Shown here one piece after another: positions 9,906-17,534 of a stretch of DNA of 64,000 bases (positions are counted from its first letter, which is position 1; every line of letters begins with the position of its first letter). Source of the DNA: PALSA-129 sp963842505. Lineage in GTDB: Bacteria > Acidobacteriota > Terriglobia > Bryobacterales > Bryobacteraceae. A program made the translations under genes and the position numbers. The DNA is taken from NCBI GenBank assembly GCA_963842505.1, contig CAWJGZ010000004.1, forward strand, positions 620,001-684,000. Reading direction: 5' to 3'. The notes beneath the pieces were generated by a model. That model did not search any database and had not been told where the DNA came from. It saw only the letters and a program-made list of their open reading frames with translations.

Positions 9906-9922
9906 GCGGCAATTCCGGCGGA

Positions 9923-10405
9923 TCAATCCACCCGCTTAATCCTCAGCGCCGTTACCTGCCGGACCCACCTGCCGGCTCGTTTCTCGCCAGGCGCCACTAA
10001 TTGAAATGGGCCATCCTTGTCGGAGAGCGGCTTGCCATCGCGCTTCGTCGCCACATACACGGATTTGTCCATGAAGGCCGAATCCAGTTCCGCCCAGGCG
10101 TACACTGCCCGGTAGCCGTCCCTGGCTTCCACCAGCAGGTAGTACGACGCGGCCGTGCTATGGAATTTCTCGCCGGTTGGCATCGCCACCTTGGCCAGCA
10201 CGTCCGCCAGCAGCACGCCTTCAAACGTGGCCGGGGCTCCGTGATCGATAATCCTCACGGTTTGTTGCGGCAGCTTGGAGAGGTCCGAAGCCGAAAGCGT
10301 AACGCTCTTACCGTCGACTCCCTGGACTACCAACGTCGCGGGAACCTGACACAGCGCCACGGAAGCCAGAAGGCCGAAGACGCAGCCCATCTTCATAAAG
10401 TTCAT
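9923..10405 (-). CDS. Small secreted molybdopterin-oxidoreductase-like domain protein
   Basis: The product of about 160 residues has a signal peptide (MNFMKMGCVFGLLASVALC) and a single domain of the sulfite-oxidase/YedY molybdopterin-binding type. Supporting segments are L-S-K-L-P-Q-Q-T-V, the F-E-G-V-L-L-A-D-V-L block, Y-R-A-V-Y-A-W-A-E-L-D and D-G-P-F-Q-L-V-A-P-G-E-K-R-A-G-R-W-V-R. The Cys that ligates Mo in true sulfite oxidases is not evident, and the chain is about half the enzyme length. It may therefore bind a ligand without redox chemistry. GTG 10411 and ATG 10396 are alternative starts. Confidence 0.75.
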   Translation of the reverse strand: MNFMKMGCVFGLLASVALCQVPATLVVQGVDGKSVTLSASDLSKLPQQTVRIIDHGAPATFEGVLLADVLAKVAMPTGEKFHSTAASYYLLVEARDGYRAVYAWAELDSAFMDKSVYVATKRDGKPLSDKDGPFQLVAPGEKRAGRWVRQVTALRIKRVD

Positions 10406-10498
10406 ATCCACCGATTGTCAGATAACTCGCGCTGGGGCGCAAGCAGGTCGGGTGCGATGACTGCCCGGGCCGGCGAATCTTGACCTATACTTGTCGCC

Positions 10499-11695
10499 AT
10501 GATAGTCCTGCTGCTGCTTCTATTCATTCCCGCGGGTCTCTTATCGGCGCAGAGCCTGACGCTCGAAGCGCTGGTGACGCCCTCCACCATCGTGGTTCAC
10601 GACGAGAAGCCGGTTCCGTTTGCGTTGTACGGTTTGGTCGAATTCAAAACCTTACAGGAACTGTTCTCTTACATCGACGCGCAGGCCGGCCGTTGGCAGT
10701 TTCCCGGCCAGCGGGCGCGCGCTGAATTTGCCCAGGGCCTGCTCCAGCGGGGCGTCGAAAGCCGCGTAATATCCATGCTGGACGAAAAGCCGCTGGAAGC
10801 GATTCTGACTCACACCCGCGAGGAACTGGACGCTGCCATCAACCGCCTTCCCACTCCCGTATTCGAGGGCCGCAACTGGCGGCTCGACGCGCCCGCCTAT
10901 CGCGAGGCGTTCGACCGCGTGCGGGACCGGTGGAGCAAAGGTATGAACTGCTGGAGCGCGTCTCCGTCGATCGCCGGCCGGGTATTGTCGAACTGGTACC
11001 TGATCGAAGAAGGGATAGACTTCGACGGCGCGACCTACGATTCGCTCGAACACTTATGGCAGGCAATTAAGTACCACCCCGGCGTGACCACCGCCGACCT
11101 GATGGGTCTTCTCGATCGGTTGAATGCCGTTGACTGGGAATCCTGGTTCTATCGTCTGGACCACGATCAGAAGATTTACCTCGAACACGCCTACATGATC
11201 GAGTTCCTGCGCGCGAATCTCACTTCGTCCAAGAGGGCGTGGTTCCGCGAGCAATTGGCCGCGCAGCCTCCGCGGGCCAAGCCTCGCGAATTGCAGCAGC
11301 GCACGCCGGGCAGCCTTCGCTTTACATCCTTGCAGGAAAAAGTCCTCTGGGGCGATCTGGCCGACGTTTTTCATCTTCTGGTATACCTCGCTCCGATAGC
11401 CCCGGTAAGTGATGCTTCCCTGGTCGCGGCCCTGCAAGCGCGGCACTTCGACGGCATTTATCTCAGTAACCGGAAGCTCGGTTTTGTCAGCCCGGAATTC
11501 CAGGCGCTGATGCTTGACTTATGGAAGGTGAAGTATCTCAAGATGAAGCGGTTCAACGAGGTGATACGCTCGATTCCCCGCGAAGTGAAGATCGAGCATT
11601 ACCTGAACGACGGCGATTCGCCGGATATCCCCATTCCCGTGTATATTGGCTTCCTGAACCAGATTCGCGACATGGCGTGGGCCGCGGCACAGTGA
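10499..11695 (+). CDS. Secreted protein with NADAR-like motif
   Basis: The 398-residue product has an N-terminal signal peptide (MIVLLLLLFIPAGLLSAQ). Residues 163-192 read L-S-N-W, then F-D-G-A-T-Y-D-S-L-E-H-L-W-Q-A-I-K-Y. This closely matches the signature of NADAR (YbiA/DUF1768), proteins acting on ADP-ribosyl and riboflavin-pathway N-glycosides, including the E184-H185-x-x-Q188-A-x-K191 core. The flanking sequence is long and not recognised. NADAR proteins are usually cytosolic and about 160 residues, so a secreted 398-residue version is unusual. The assignment rests on this motif alone. The next small gene starts 27 bases downstream. Confidence 0.7.
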   Translation: MIVLLLLLFIPAGLLSAQSLTLEALVTPSTIVVHDEKPVPFALYGLVEFKTLQELFSYIDAQAGRWQFPGQRARAEFAQGLLQRGVESRVISMLDEKPLEAILTHTREELDAAINRLPTPVFEGRNWRLDAPAYREAFDRVRDRWSKGMNCWSASPSIAGRVLSNWYLIEEGIDFDGATYDSLEHLWQAIKYHPGVTTADLMGLLDRLNAVDWESWFYRLDHDQKIYLEHAYMIEFLRANLTSSKRAWFREQLAAQPPRAKPRELQQRTPGSLRFTSLQEKVLWGDLADVFHLLVYLAPIAPVSDASLVAALQARHFDGIYLSNRKLGFVSPEFQALMLDLWKVKYLKMKRFNEVIRSIPREVKIEHYLNDGDSPDIPIPVYIGFLNQIRDMAWAAAQ

Positions 11696-11722
11696 TTGGG
11701 TGTATGCTGATTTTCGTCTGAG

Positions 11723-11926
11723 ATGTCAAAACGAAAATGGTGGATGCAACCGCGCCAGTTCTGGCAGTCCCTGATCGCCGTGCTGGCGGGGAATGCGATT
11801 TACTTCAGCGTGATGCGGTACCTGCCGCCGCGCGCGCAACACGGACTCTACCAGATCGATTGGGGACTGGCTGTGGACTTCTGGATCTGCCTGGCGTGTT
11901 ACGGATTGATGCGGCTGATTCGCTGA
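11723..11926 (+). CDS. Small membrane protein, unknown
   Basis: The 67-residue product has two hydrophobic segments (about 15-30 and 47-62) with a basic N-terminus (MSKRKWWMQPRQFW), as expected for a two-helix inner-membrane protein. It follows the NADAR-like gene closely on the same strand and may be co-transcribed. It converges on the SDR gene five bases downstream. No family is recognised. Confidence 0.6.
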   Translation: MSKRKWWMQPRQFWQSLIAVLAGNAIYFSVMRYLPPRAQHGLYQIDWGLAVDFWICLACYGLMRLIR

Positions 11927-11931
11927 GGCGC

Positions 11932-12690
11932 TCAGAACCCGATGCTGGCCCCGCCATCCACCGGCAGCACTACGCCGTTCACGAATCCGCCCGCGCGCGA
12001 GCAGAGGTACACCGCGGCGTTCCCTATATCCTCGGGCGCGCCAAAACGCGCCATGGGGGTTCGCGCCAGAATCCTTGCCGCGCGCGGCGCATCGCCGTCC
12101 AGCGCCTGGTGCAACATGGGCGTCTCGATCCAGCCGGGAGCCACCGCATTCACGCGGATGTTATGCGCGCCGAGTTCGCAGGCCAGCGATCTTACCATTC
12201 CGGCGAAGGCCGACTTGGCGGCCGAATAGGCGACCACATTGGGCATGCCGATGAATGAAGTCATGGAAGCCATGAACAGAATGGCGCCGCCGCGCCGTTC
12301 CATCATGGCGGGCAGCACGGCGCGTGTGACGGAAAGCGATCCCAGGACATGCGTGTCGAGCACCGATTGGAATTCCTCCACCGATGTATGCAGCACGTCC
12401 TTCTTCAAGTGAATGCCCGCGTTGTTTACCAGGATGCTGACCGGCGCATGCCGCTCCTCGATTTTCCGGATGAGCGCGCCCGCTCCCTCTTTCGCAGTGA
12501 CATCGTGAACCATCGGCACCGCGCCCGGCCCCAGCGCGCCGGCGGCTTCGCGCAGGACGGATTCGCGTCTTCCGGTGATCACGACGCGGGCTCCCGCCTG
12601 AACAAATGCCGAGGCAATCGCAAACCCCAGGCCGGTCCCGCCGCCCGTGATGAGCGCCACTTCTCCAACAAGCGAAAAGGCGTCAAGCAT
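11932..12690 (-). CDS. SDR-family NAD(P)-dependent oxidoreductase
   Basis: This 252-residue classical short-chain dehydrogenase starts at ATG 12690 behind a GAGGCAGG ribosome site; the open frame upstream reads as non-coding. Motifs are the cofactor loop TGGGTGLG (15-22), NNAG (89-92), catalytic Ser142, Tyr155 and Lys159 in Y-S-A-A-K, and P-G-W-I-E-T after strand F. The end (G-G-F-V-N-G-V-V-L-P-V-D-G-G) is typical of 3-oxoacyl-ACP reductase or gluconate 5-dehydrogenase-like members. The substrate cannot be predicted from sequence. It is a cytoplasmic enzyme with no operon partner. Confidence 0.92.
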   Translation of the reverse strand: MLDAFSLVGEVALITGGGTGLGFAIASAFVQAGARVVITGRRESVLREAAGALGPGAVPMVHDVTAKEGAGALIRKIEERHAPVSILVNNAGIHLKKDVLHTSVEEFQSVLDTHVLGSLSVTRAVLPAMMERRGGAILFMASMTSFIGMPNVVAYSAAKSAFAGMVRSLACELGAHNIRVNAVAPGWIETPMLHQALDGDAPRAARILARTPMARFGAPEDIGNAAVYLCSRAGGFVNGVVLPVDGGASIGF

Positions 12691-12957
12691 GGCAGCCTGC
12701 CTCAAGAGACGGGGTGTCCTGATGTTTATACATGGTACTCGCGCAGTTGGCGCGCCAATACTGGCGGCTCGTAGTCGTAGGGGAGTTGGCTGCAAATCGA
12801 GGCATAGCTCATCCCGAGAAAACCCATTTTCGCTCATTGCATCAGCCAGCGCTTCACCTTCCATGATTCTCGATTCCGGCCGTGGGCGCCTTCCGTCCTT
12901 GCCCAGGCGGTCAGGAGTCATCGTGAGTTGACCATGTGCTAGATTGAGCGTAACGAT

Positions 12958-13260
12958 ATGGGACTCCGCTTCCAGCGCCGCATCAAGCTCCTTCCGGGGG
13001 TTCGGATCAACCTCTCAAAATCCGGCGTAGGCTTTTCGATAGGCGGCCGCGGCGCACATATCGGAATCGACTCGCGCGGCCGCCGGTACACTTCTCTAGG
13101 TTTGCCAGGGACGGGTGTCTCCTGGCGCGAATACCAGCACAAGCCGGCCGAGCGGCGGTGCGACCTCTGCGCACCGGGTCACGCGCACATTCATCCGGCG
13201 ATGGCGATCGTACTGTTCCTGGTGTGCGCCGTCATCGTGCTGCTCCTGCTGGCCCGGTAG
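12958..13260 (+). CDS. DUF4236-domain membrane protein
   Basis: The 100-residue product has an N-terminal DUF4236 domain: G-L-R-F-Q-R-R-I-K, L-P-G-V-R-I-N-L-S-K-S-G-V, S-I-G-G-R-G-A-H and G-L-P-G-T-G-V-S. A Cys-x-x-Cys pair follows (C-D-L-C) and then one C-terminal membrane helix (AIVLFLVCAVIVLLLLA). The function of DUF4236 is unknown; it often occurs in membrane-attached proteins. The 267 bases between it and the divergent SDR gene should hold both promoters. Confidence 0.8.
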   Translation: MGLRFQRRIKLLPGVRINLSKSGVGFSIGGRGAHIGIDSRGRRYTSLGLPGTGVSWREYQHKPAERRCDLCAPGHAHIHPAMAIVLFLVCAVIVLLLLAR

Positions 13261-13434
13261 ATTTGCTGGCGGCGGCCGCGGCAGCCTGACAAAATGACGC
13301 GGATGAAATGACTGGAACCTAAGTCATCAGCCGACAGGCAGTAGGACAATGCTATCCACAGTTAACTATTGCCTAGTTGCGCCGCGAAGCTCGCAGTCAC
13401 GAGTACTTAGTACCCTGTTCGCGTCGGCCGGTTT

Positions 13435-13454
13435 TGTACCACCTGGGTAGTACA
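13435..13454. promoter_or_regulatory. Imperfect palindrome, possible operator
   Basis: TGTACCAC, then CTGG, then GTAGTACA form an inverted repeat with one mismatch, 35 bases upstream of the PEP-CTERM gene start. The size and position suit a dimeric regulator, but no regulator is identified. Confidence 0.3.
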
Positions 13455-13488
13455 TGTCTATCGCCTGATTCGGATTCTTCTTAGAATT

Positions 13489-14073
13489 GTGAGCGTGAAA
13501 ACAAGTCGCTTCACTTTTGTTCTTGTCTTGGCGCTTGTCTTTGTGGGCGTCACTCCCGCACTGGCAGGAACGGTGTGGGTAATACCACCGGAAGCGCCGG
13601 CGTACCTTATCAATCCCAGCGCTGCTGGTATAGATGTCCTTGAAGCGTTCATCGAAACACCATCAGGGGTGACGTTTGACGCTCTGGGATTCGCCAACTT
13701 AGACTCCGGGTGGAAGGCCACTATTGTGAACCCAACCTATGCTGCAGAGTATGGGCCGCTTTCTAATTACCTTACAGAGGATCTGGATATCAAAGGCGGC
13801 AATCCACTTACTGTGGATGTGTACGGATTCACGGGATGTGTCAGTCAATTCAGTGCTACGCCGCCTGTTCTTGCCTGTCCGGTTAGCGACCTGACCGACG
13901 CCTATCAAGTCACGTTCAATAATGGCGGCTATGTCGGGTGGACAGCTTTGACCGCCGCCGACTTGGCATTCGAAAACAGCGCAGATCCCATCGACACACC
14001 TGAACCGGCGTCTACGATGTTGATTGGCTTTGGCTTGATTGGTCTCGCTTTGCGACGCTACCACAAACGGTAA
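13489..14073 (+). CDS. PEP-CTERM sorting-domain exported protein
   Basis: The 194-residue exported protein starts at a GTG (13489, or 13495). It has a signal peptide ending near A-L-A-G and a C-terminal PEP-CTERM signal from about residue 171: P-E-P-A-S-T, a hydrophobic segment, then R-R-Y-H-K-R. Such signals are recognised and cleaved by an exosortase (EpsH family) and tie the protein to surface or exopolysaccharide export. No exosortase gene is in the window. The mature region is glycine/threonine-rich and unrecognised. Base composition is lower in GC than the flanking genes, continuing into the island to the right. Confidence 0.85.
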   Translation: MSVKTSRFTFVLVLALVFVGVTPALAGTVWVIPPEAPAYLINPSAAGIDVLEAFIETPSGVTFDALGFANLDSGWKATIVNPTYAAEYGPLSNYLTEDLDIKGGNPLTVDVYGFTGCVSQFSATPPVLACPVSDLTDAYQVTFNNGGYVGWTALTAADLAFENSADPIDTPEPASTMLIGFGLIGLALRRYHKR

Positions 14074-14087
14074 CTCGGCAATTGACT

Positions 14088-14111
14088 GGCAGGCGAAAGC
14101 GCCCGCCCCAC
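14088..14111. repeat. Palindromic element ending CCCCAC (family D)
   Basis: GGCAGGCGAAAGCGCCCGCC is followed by CCAC. This near-palindrome is shared with elements at 37703, 44081 and, more loosely, 39267 and 60882. It lies just after the PEP-CTERM stop codon, so a hairpin or terminator role is plausible. Confidence 0.5.
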
Positions 14112-14181
14112 AATAACGCTATCAGGTGAGGCCTGGCGTTTTGTACGTGCGCTCCCGTCGTTCAGATCGCCCGTCTTCTTG

Positions 14182-14241
14182 TGGTGCGGATGAAAGGACT
14201 TGAACCTTCAATCCCTCGCGGGAACTGGAACTTAAATCCAG
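14182..14241 (-). pseudogene. Truncated tRNA-Leu (3' half)
   Basis: These 60 bases match 17376-17435, the 3' half of the intact tRNA-Leu, at 58 of 60 positions in the same orientation. The match includes the encoded CCA, T arm, long variable arm and anticodon stem 3' side. One difference changes the anticodon loop so it would read UAA. The 5' half of a tRNA is absent in the following bases. It is either an att-type duplication left by an integrated element or the remnant of a separate tRNA-Leu gene. Confidence 0.8.
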
Positions 14242-14293
14242 TTCTCTTAACTTAACATATTTATTGGCGAGATGAATGGTAGAATCGGCAAAC

Positions 14294-14378
14294 GGGGCTG
14301 TGGCGAATTGGCAGACGCACCAGATTTAGGTTCTGGCGGTTAACAGCCGTAAGGGTTCAAGTCCCTTCAGCCCCACCA
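14294..14378 (+). tRNA. tRNA-Leu (UAG anticodon)
   Basis: The acceptor stem GGGGCTG pairs with CAGCCCC. Discriminator A and an encoded CCA follow. The anticodon arm is CCAGA-TTTAGGT-TCTGG, giving anticodon TAG at 14327-14329. A long class II variable arm and a TTCAAGT T-loop confirm a leucine tRNA. Its body differs from the minus-strand tRNA-Leu at 17376-17462, which has the same anticodon. Confidence 0.95.
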
Positions 14379-14641
14379 CACTGTAATCACCGTCCTCACC
14401 AAGGCGGCGGTCCAGCTTGGGCCACTGAAGGCGCACACAGGCCCCACAATCGTTCCGCACCGGCCCGGTGGCATGGACTTCATCCCCGGCGAAGGCAACC
14501 GACCCCGCGGCGCCCCTACTGCCTTGTACATTCACCTGATCTTCCCCGCCGCCGCTCCAAAGCAAGCCCCTTGCGTTTGGCGCATCACCCAATTAAACTT
14601 CGGGATGTTACGGTCTGAAATTGTCGCAGATCAGCTTTGGG

Positions 14642-15880
14642 ATGATAACGATGGTGGTATCCAAAGAAACGAAGCACACCACACTGGCTTTCGCCATGTC
14701 GGTTGTGCTGGCGACGGCTACGGGGTTTGCTCAAACCACGCAAAGTCTCACCTTTGCTGCGATACGAGGTCAGTTTTCGGCGGCGCAAAGCGTACAGATA
14801 ACGATGACACCCAATTGTGCATCATGCACAATCCTAATAAACCAAGTGCCAAGTTGGTTGATGATTAGCCCCGTTTCTCCTATGGGGTCTACGACGATTT
14901 CAATAATCGCCAACGCAAACAACTTGACTCCAGGATCGTATTCGGCTTCTGTCACTCTAAACATGGGAGGTAATCCCAACATTACCGTCACCCCTTCAAT
15001 TCTCAATGTCACGCTTGTCGTCACATCATCAAACGTGCCGGTCTGTTCGCAACAAGCTCTGTCTACTGTTTCGGCTGGTAGCTATGCGCCTTCAGTCGCT
15101 CCGGGCTCGCTTGTGAGCATGTTTGGAATTAACATCGCTTCGGGCGTGTACACTGCGTCAGATGAATCACCAGCCGTATTGCCCACCACCTTAGGCGGCG
15201 TAAGCGCCACCATCACGGATGCTTCGGGAAGCACGCTGCCAATCTCGCTGCTTGCGGTTACTACAGGACAAGTAAACGCATTATTGCCGTCTGGTTCGCA
15301 AAGTGGGACTGGAACCGTCAATCTAACCACAAGCAGCGGCGGAAAGATCTGTGGAACTACCACGTTAAACGCTGTGGGGCCGTCATTGTTCACGGCAGAC
15401 CAATCAGGCGGCTGGCTTGCGGCTGCACAGGTTGTGATTGTTCACTCTGATGGTAGCCAGACGTTTATGAATTCCGTTGCACAGTATTCCAGCACTCTTG
15501 AATGGAACGGCACTACCTGGAGTAACTGGATACCTTTTCCAATCAATCTTGGATCAAGCACTGACGTTGCGGTACTGGAATTATTTGGGACAGGCATTCG
15601 TGGAGTTAATTCGTATATTGGCGGCGGATCTCCCTTCGCTACATTGGGCGACGTGGTGAGCGTGGGAGACGGTTGGACGGTCTTATACGCTGGACCGCAA
15701 GGGGCGGGTGAATCCGGTTCCTTCTATGGACTGGATCAGATTAACGTTGTACTGCCACACTCTTTGGCTGGATCAGGAATGACATCTGTGAATGTCAGTG
15801 TCGTCAGCTATTGCGCTGGCTGTGGACTGTTTCCTTGGGAACTGCTGTCGGCTAACACCGTCAAAATCGATATTCAGTGA
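14642..15880 (+). CDS. Secreted protein with BACON-like and Solibacter C-terminal domains
   Basis: The product of about 412 residues has a signal peptide ending near T-G-F-A-Q. It has an N-terminal beta-sandwich of BACON type: S-L-T-F-A, then W-L-M-I-S-P, then L-T-P-G-S-Y-S-A-S-V-T-L. After it comes the domain characteristic of Solibacter secreted proteins: Y-A-P-S-V-A-P-G-S-L-V-S-M-F-G, L-G-G-V-S-A-T-I, G-Q-V-N-A-L-L-P, F-G-T-G-I-R-G and L-D-Q-I-N-V-V-L-P. This is strong evidence for the lineage. ATG 14651 is an alternative start and TTG 14621 is less likely. Role unknown, probably extracellular. GC content is below that of most of the window. Confidence 0.85.
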   Translation: MITMVVSKETKHTTLAFAMSVVLATATGFAQTTQSLTFAAIRGQFSAAQSVQITMTPNCASCTILINQVPSWLMISPVSPMGSTTISIIANANNLTPGSYSASVTLNMGGNPNITVTPSILNVTLVVTSSNVPVCSQQALSTVSAGSYAPSVAPGSLVSMFGINIASGVYTASDESPAVLPTTLGGVSATITDASGSTLPISLLAVTTGQVNALLPSGSQSGTGTVNLTTSSGGKICGTTTLNAVGPSLFTADQSGGWLAAAQVVIVHSDGSQTFMNSVAQYSSTLEWNGTTWSNWIPFPINLGSSTDVAVLELFGTGIRGVNSYIGGGSPFATLGDVVSVGDGWTVLYAGPQGAGESGSFYGLDQINVVLPHSLAGSGMTSVNVSVVSYCAGCGLFPWELLSANTVKIDIQ

Positions 15881-15901
15881 CAACCAAAGGGTAACTTGAA
15901 G

Positions 15902-16762
15902 ATGGCAACACGCCGTGTATTCAGAACGAGAGCCAAATGTCCTGGCATCGCCACCGATCTTGGACCAACAGCTAACCAACGTCGAATGATCGGCCGAATC
16001 GTCAGGCTTGAGAGGTCGTCAAGTGCCGAAGTCAACGTAAACCTGGATGGTGCTGTCGTCGGCCAACTTGATGCAGCGGTCGGAAATCAGGTGGCCTCAG
16101 CTATTGATCGTGGTCAGTCGTTCACAGCGATTATTGAGAAAGCCCACCCGATTTATAACGATCAGTTTAAGCAGAACGGCGCACAGATTGACATCAAAGT
16201 GGAGTATCTGCTGGAAAAGGGCCAGCCAGCTATTGAAACGGCAAAGTGCTGGCGTTTGGTTGAGTCCCCGCACGAGTGTCCACCTGCGGCACAGTCGTTT
16301 TTCACCAAAGTTGCTGGAGTGACCTATGAGGGACGCCAGCGGGTTGTTGCACGTTGTTCCGAAGGAAAACCCCTCATATTGGTTCGTGACCCCTACAATC
16401 CCCACGACAAGGGTGCCATCAAAGTGATGCGCTTGAATGGAGACCAACTAGGATTTGTTCCTGCCCATGTCTCTCGTGGTGATGATCCGAGTGGTCTTGC
16501 GGTTCGCATGGATCGGGGTGACACGTATCACTGCCGGATTAGTGGTCTCACCGGGGGTGGCGACCTTAGTTTGGGCGTGAACATAGAAATAACGGACAGG
16601 GAGTTTGCCAGTATCTTTTCTGGTAAGCCGCATTTGGGGATCGGTAATGTGTCACCCGTAGCGCCAAGACCGCCCCAGGCGAACGTAGTCCCTTTAGTTT
16701 GGTGGCTGGTCGCAGATGTAGCCGTGCTCCTGTTAGTCGTAGCCATCGTTGCACACAGTTAG
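15902..16762 (+). CDS. HIRAN-domain protein with C-terminal membrane anchor
   Basis: The 286-residue product starts at ATG 15902 behind AAAGGG. Its middle (about 135-195) is a HIRAN domain: F-F-T-K-V-A-G-V-T-Y-E-G-R-Q, L-V-R-D-P-Y-N-P-H-D-K-G-A-I-K-V and Q-L-G-F-V-P-A-H-V-S-R. HIRAN domains bind DNA 3' ends or damaged DNA, alone or in helicases and nucleases. The first 130 residues are unrecognised. The last 25 form one hydrophobic helix (VVPLVWWLVADVAVLLLVVA), so this version appears membrane-anchored, which is unusual. It follows the secreted protein by 21 bases. Lower GC content and position suggest it is island cargo. Confidence 0.85.
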   Translation: MATRRVFRTRAKCPGIATDLGPTANQRRMIGRIVRLERSSSAEVNVNLDGAVVGQLDAAVGNQVASAIDRGQSFTAIIEKAHPIYNDQFKQNGAQIDIKVEYLLEKGQPAIETAKCWRLVESPHECPPAAQSFFTKVAGVTYEGRQRVVARCSEGKPLILVRDPYNPHDKGAIKVMRLNGDQLGFVPAHVSRGDDPSGLAVRMDRGDTYHCRISGLTGGGDLSLGVNIEITDREFASIFSGKPHLGIGNVSPVAPRPPQANVVPLVWWLVADVAVLLLVVAIVAHS

Positions 16763-16780
16763 CCTTCACGATCCACCAAT

Positions 16781-17041
16781 GTGCAATTCAAATATCTAAC
16801 CGATACCACATCCCGAAAGAAGCTACTCAACCTGGTCAAAGGCCGGATACGGCAGTCGTCAAGGCAAGGACTTGATGGGTGGGCGCATGATCCAGACTGC
16901 ATCGAAATGCAGCTTTGCGCCAAGGAACTGACCGAACGCCAACAGAAACCTGCCGTGTCGGTAGTGACAAAGACGAACTCGCAGACCCCAATAGATGCAG
17001 AGCAACAACAGCTAACCAAATGGCATCAGGAATTATTTTAG
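16781..17041 (+). CDS. Small hypothetical protein
   Basis: This 86-residue open frame starts at GTG 16781, 18 bases after the HIRAN gene. It encodes a basic, glutamine-rich soluble protein with W-A-H-D-P-D-C and two further cysteines or aspartates nearby. No family is recognised and no strong ribosome site is visible. It may be a short island gene or a chance frame. Confidence 0.4.
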   Translation: MQFKYLTDTTSRKKLLNLVKGRIRQSSRQGLDGWAHDPDCIEMQLCAKELTERQQKPAVSVVTKTNSQTPIDAEQQQLTKWHQELF

Positions 17042-17375
17042 CCGAGGCCCCACGAACCAGGGTCCGATACAGTTTTTATTAGGTTAACGCTTATTCGGCA
17101 CACGCCGTGGGCTATTGTCTTTCGCCCTTGCGGGCTTGGCAGGCTACGCCCGCCGGGACAGTTGGGGTTGAGGACAAGCTGACACGTCCAACCTCTCTCC
17201 TGGCACGCTCAAAGGCGACCCGGTTAAGGAGTTCTTATAAACCTGCTGTTAGGTGAGCCAAAGCGGGGCGCCGGCTGCAAAGCCGGCGTTGCGGGCCGGA
17301 GGCCCGCTCCACGAACAGCGAGGTCCCGGCGCTTTGTATGGGCGGTTCTGTCGTTCGGGTGCGTCCGTTTTCCTG
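17042..17375. other. Intergenic region at the right edge of the tRNA island
   Basis: This 334-base stretch has no convincing gene. It contains the family B palindromic repeat at 17263-17312. Its last 47 bases before the tRNA-Leu 3' end resemble 14135-14181 at roughly two bases in three with one gap, extending the tRNA duplication outward. Confidence 0.5.
17263..17312 (+). repeat. Dispersed palindromic repeat (family B), copy 1
   Basis: The block reads GCGGGGCGCCGGCTG, then AAAGCCGGCGTTGCGGGC, then CGGAGGCCCGCTCCAC. It forms two nested hairpins (GCCGGC-T/AGCCGGC and GCGGGCC/GGCCCGC). A nearly identical copy at 59966-60027 has an extra internal 12-base duplication. Confidence 0.75.
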
Positions 17376-17462
17376 TGGTGCGGATGAAAGGACTTGAACC
17401 TTCACTCCCTCGCGGGAACTGGAACCTAAATCCAGCGCGTCTGCCAATTTCGCCACATCCGC
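17376..17462 (-). tRNA. tRNA-Leu (UAG anticodon)
   Basis: Read on the minus strand, the acceptor GCGGATG pairs with CATCCGC and is followed by A and an encoded CCA. The anticodon arm is CTGGA-TTTAGGT-TCCAG with anticodon TAG. There is a long variable arm and a TTCAAGT T-loop. Its 3' half is duplicated at 14182-14241 in the same orientation, so this is the intact end of a possible integration site. Confidence 0.95.
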
Positions 17463-17534
17463 AACGCGACTGAATGAATTATAACGCGGGCGTGATGGGG
17501 TGCGAATTGCAGGGAGTGGATCTCCGGGGGCAAA

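Noticed and set aside
12725..12835. A minus-strand peptide of about 32 residues upstream of the SDR gene (M-G-F-L-G-M-S-Y-A-S-I-C-S-Q-L-P)
   Set aside because: The amino-acid pattern looks more natural than chance, but it is short, lies in the SDR upstream region and has no recognisable homologue. It could be a leader or remnant, and the evidence is insufficient.
14182..14241. A functional tRNA-Leu(UAA)
   Set aside because: Only the 3' half is present. The sequence to its right has no D arm or acceptor 5' strand, so it is treated as a fragment.
14243..17375. A complete integrative element with its own integrase
   Set aside because: No tyrosine or serine recombinase, excisionase or replication gene is visible between the tRNA copies. 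Only a degenerate or satellite island can be proposed.
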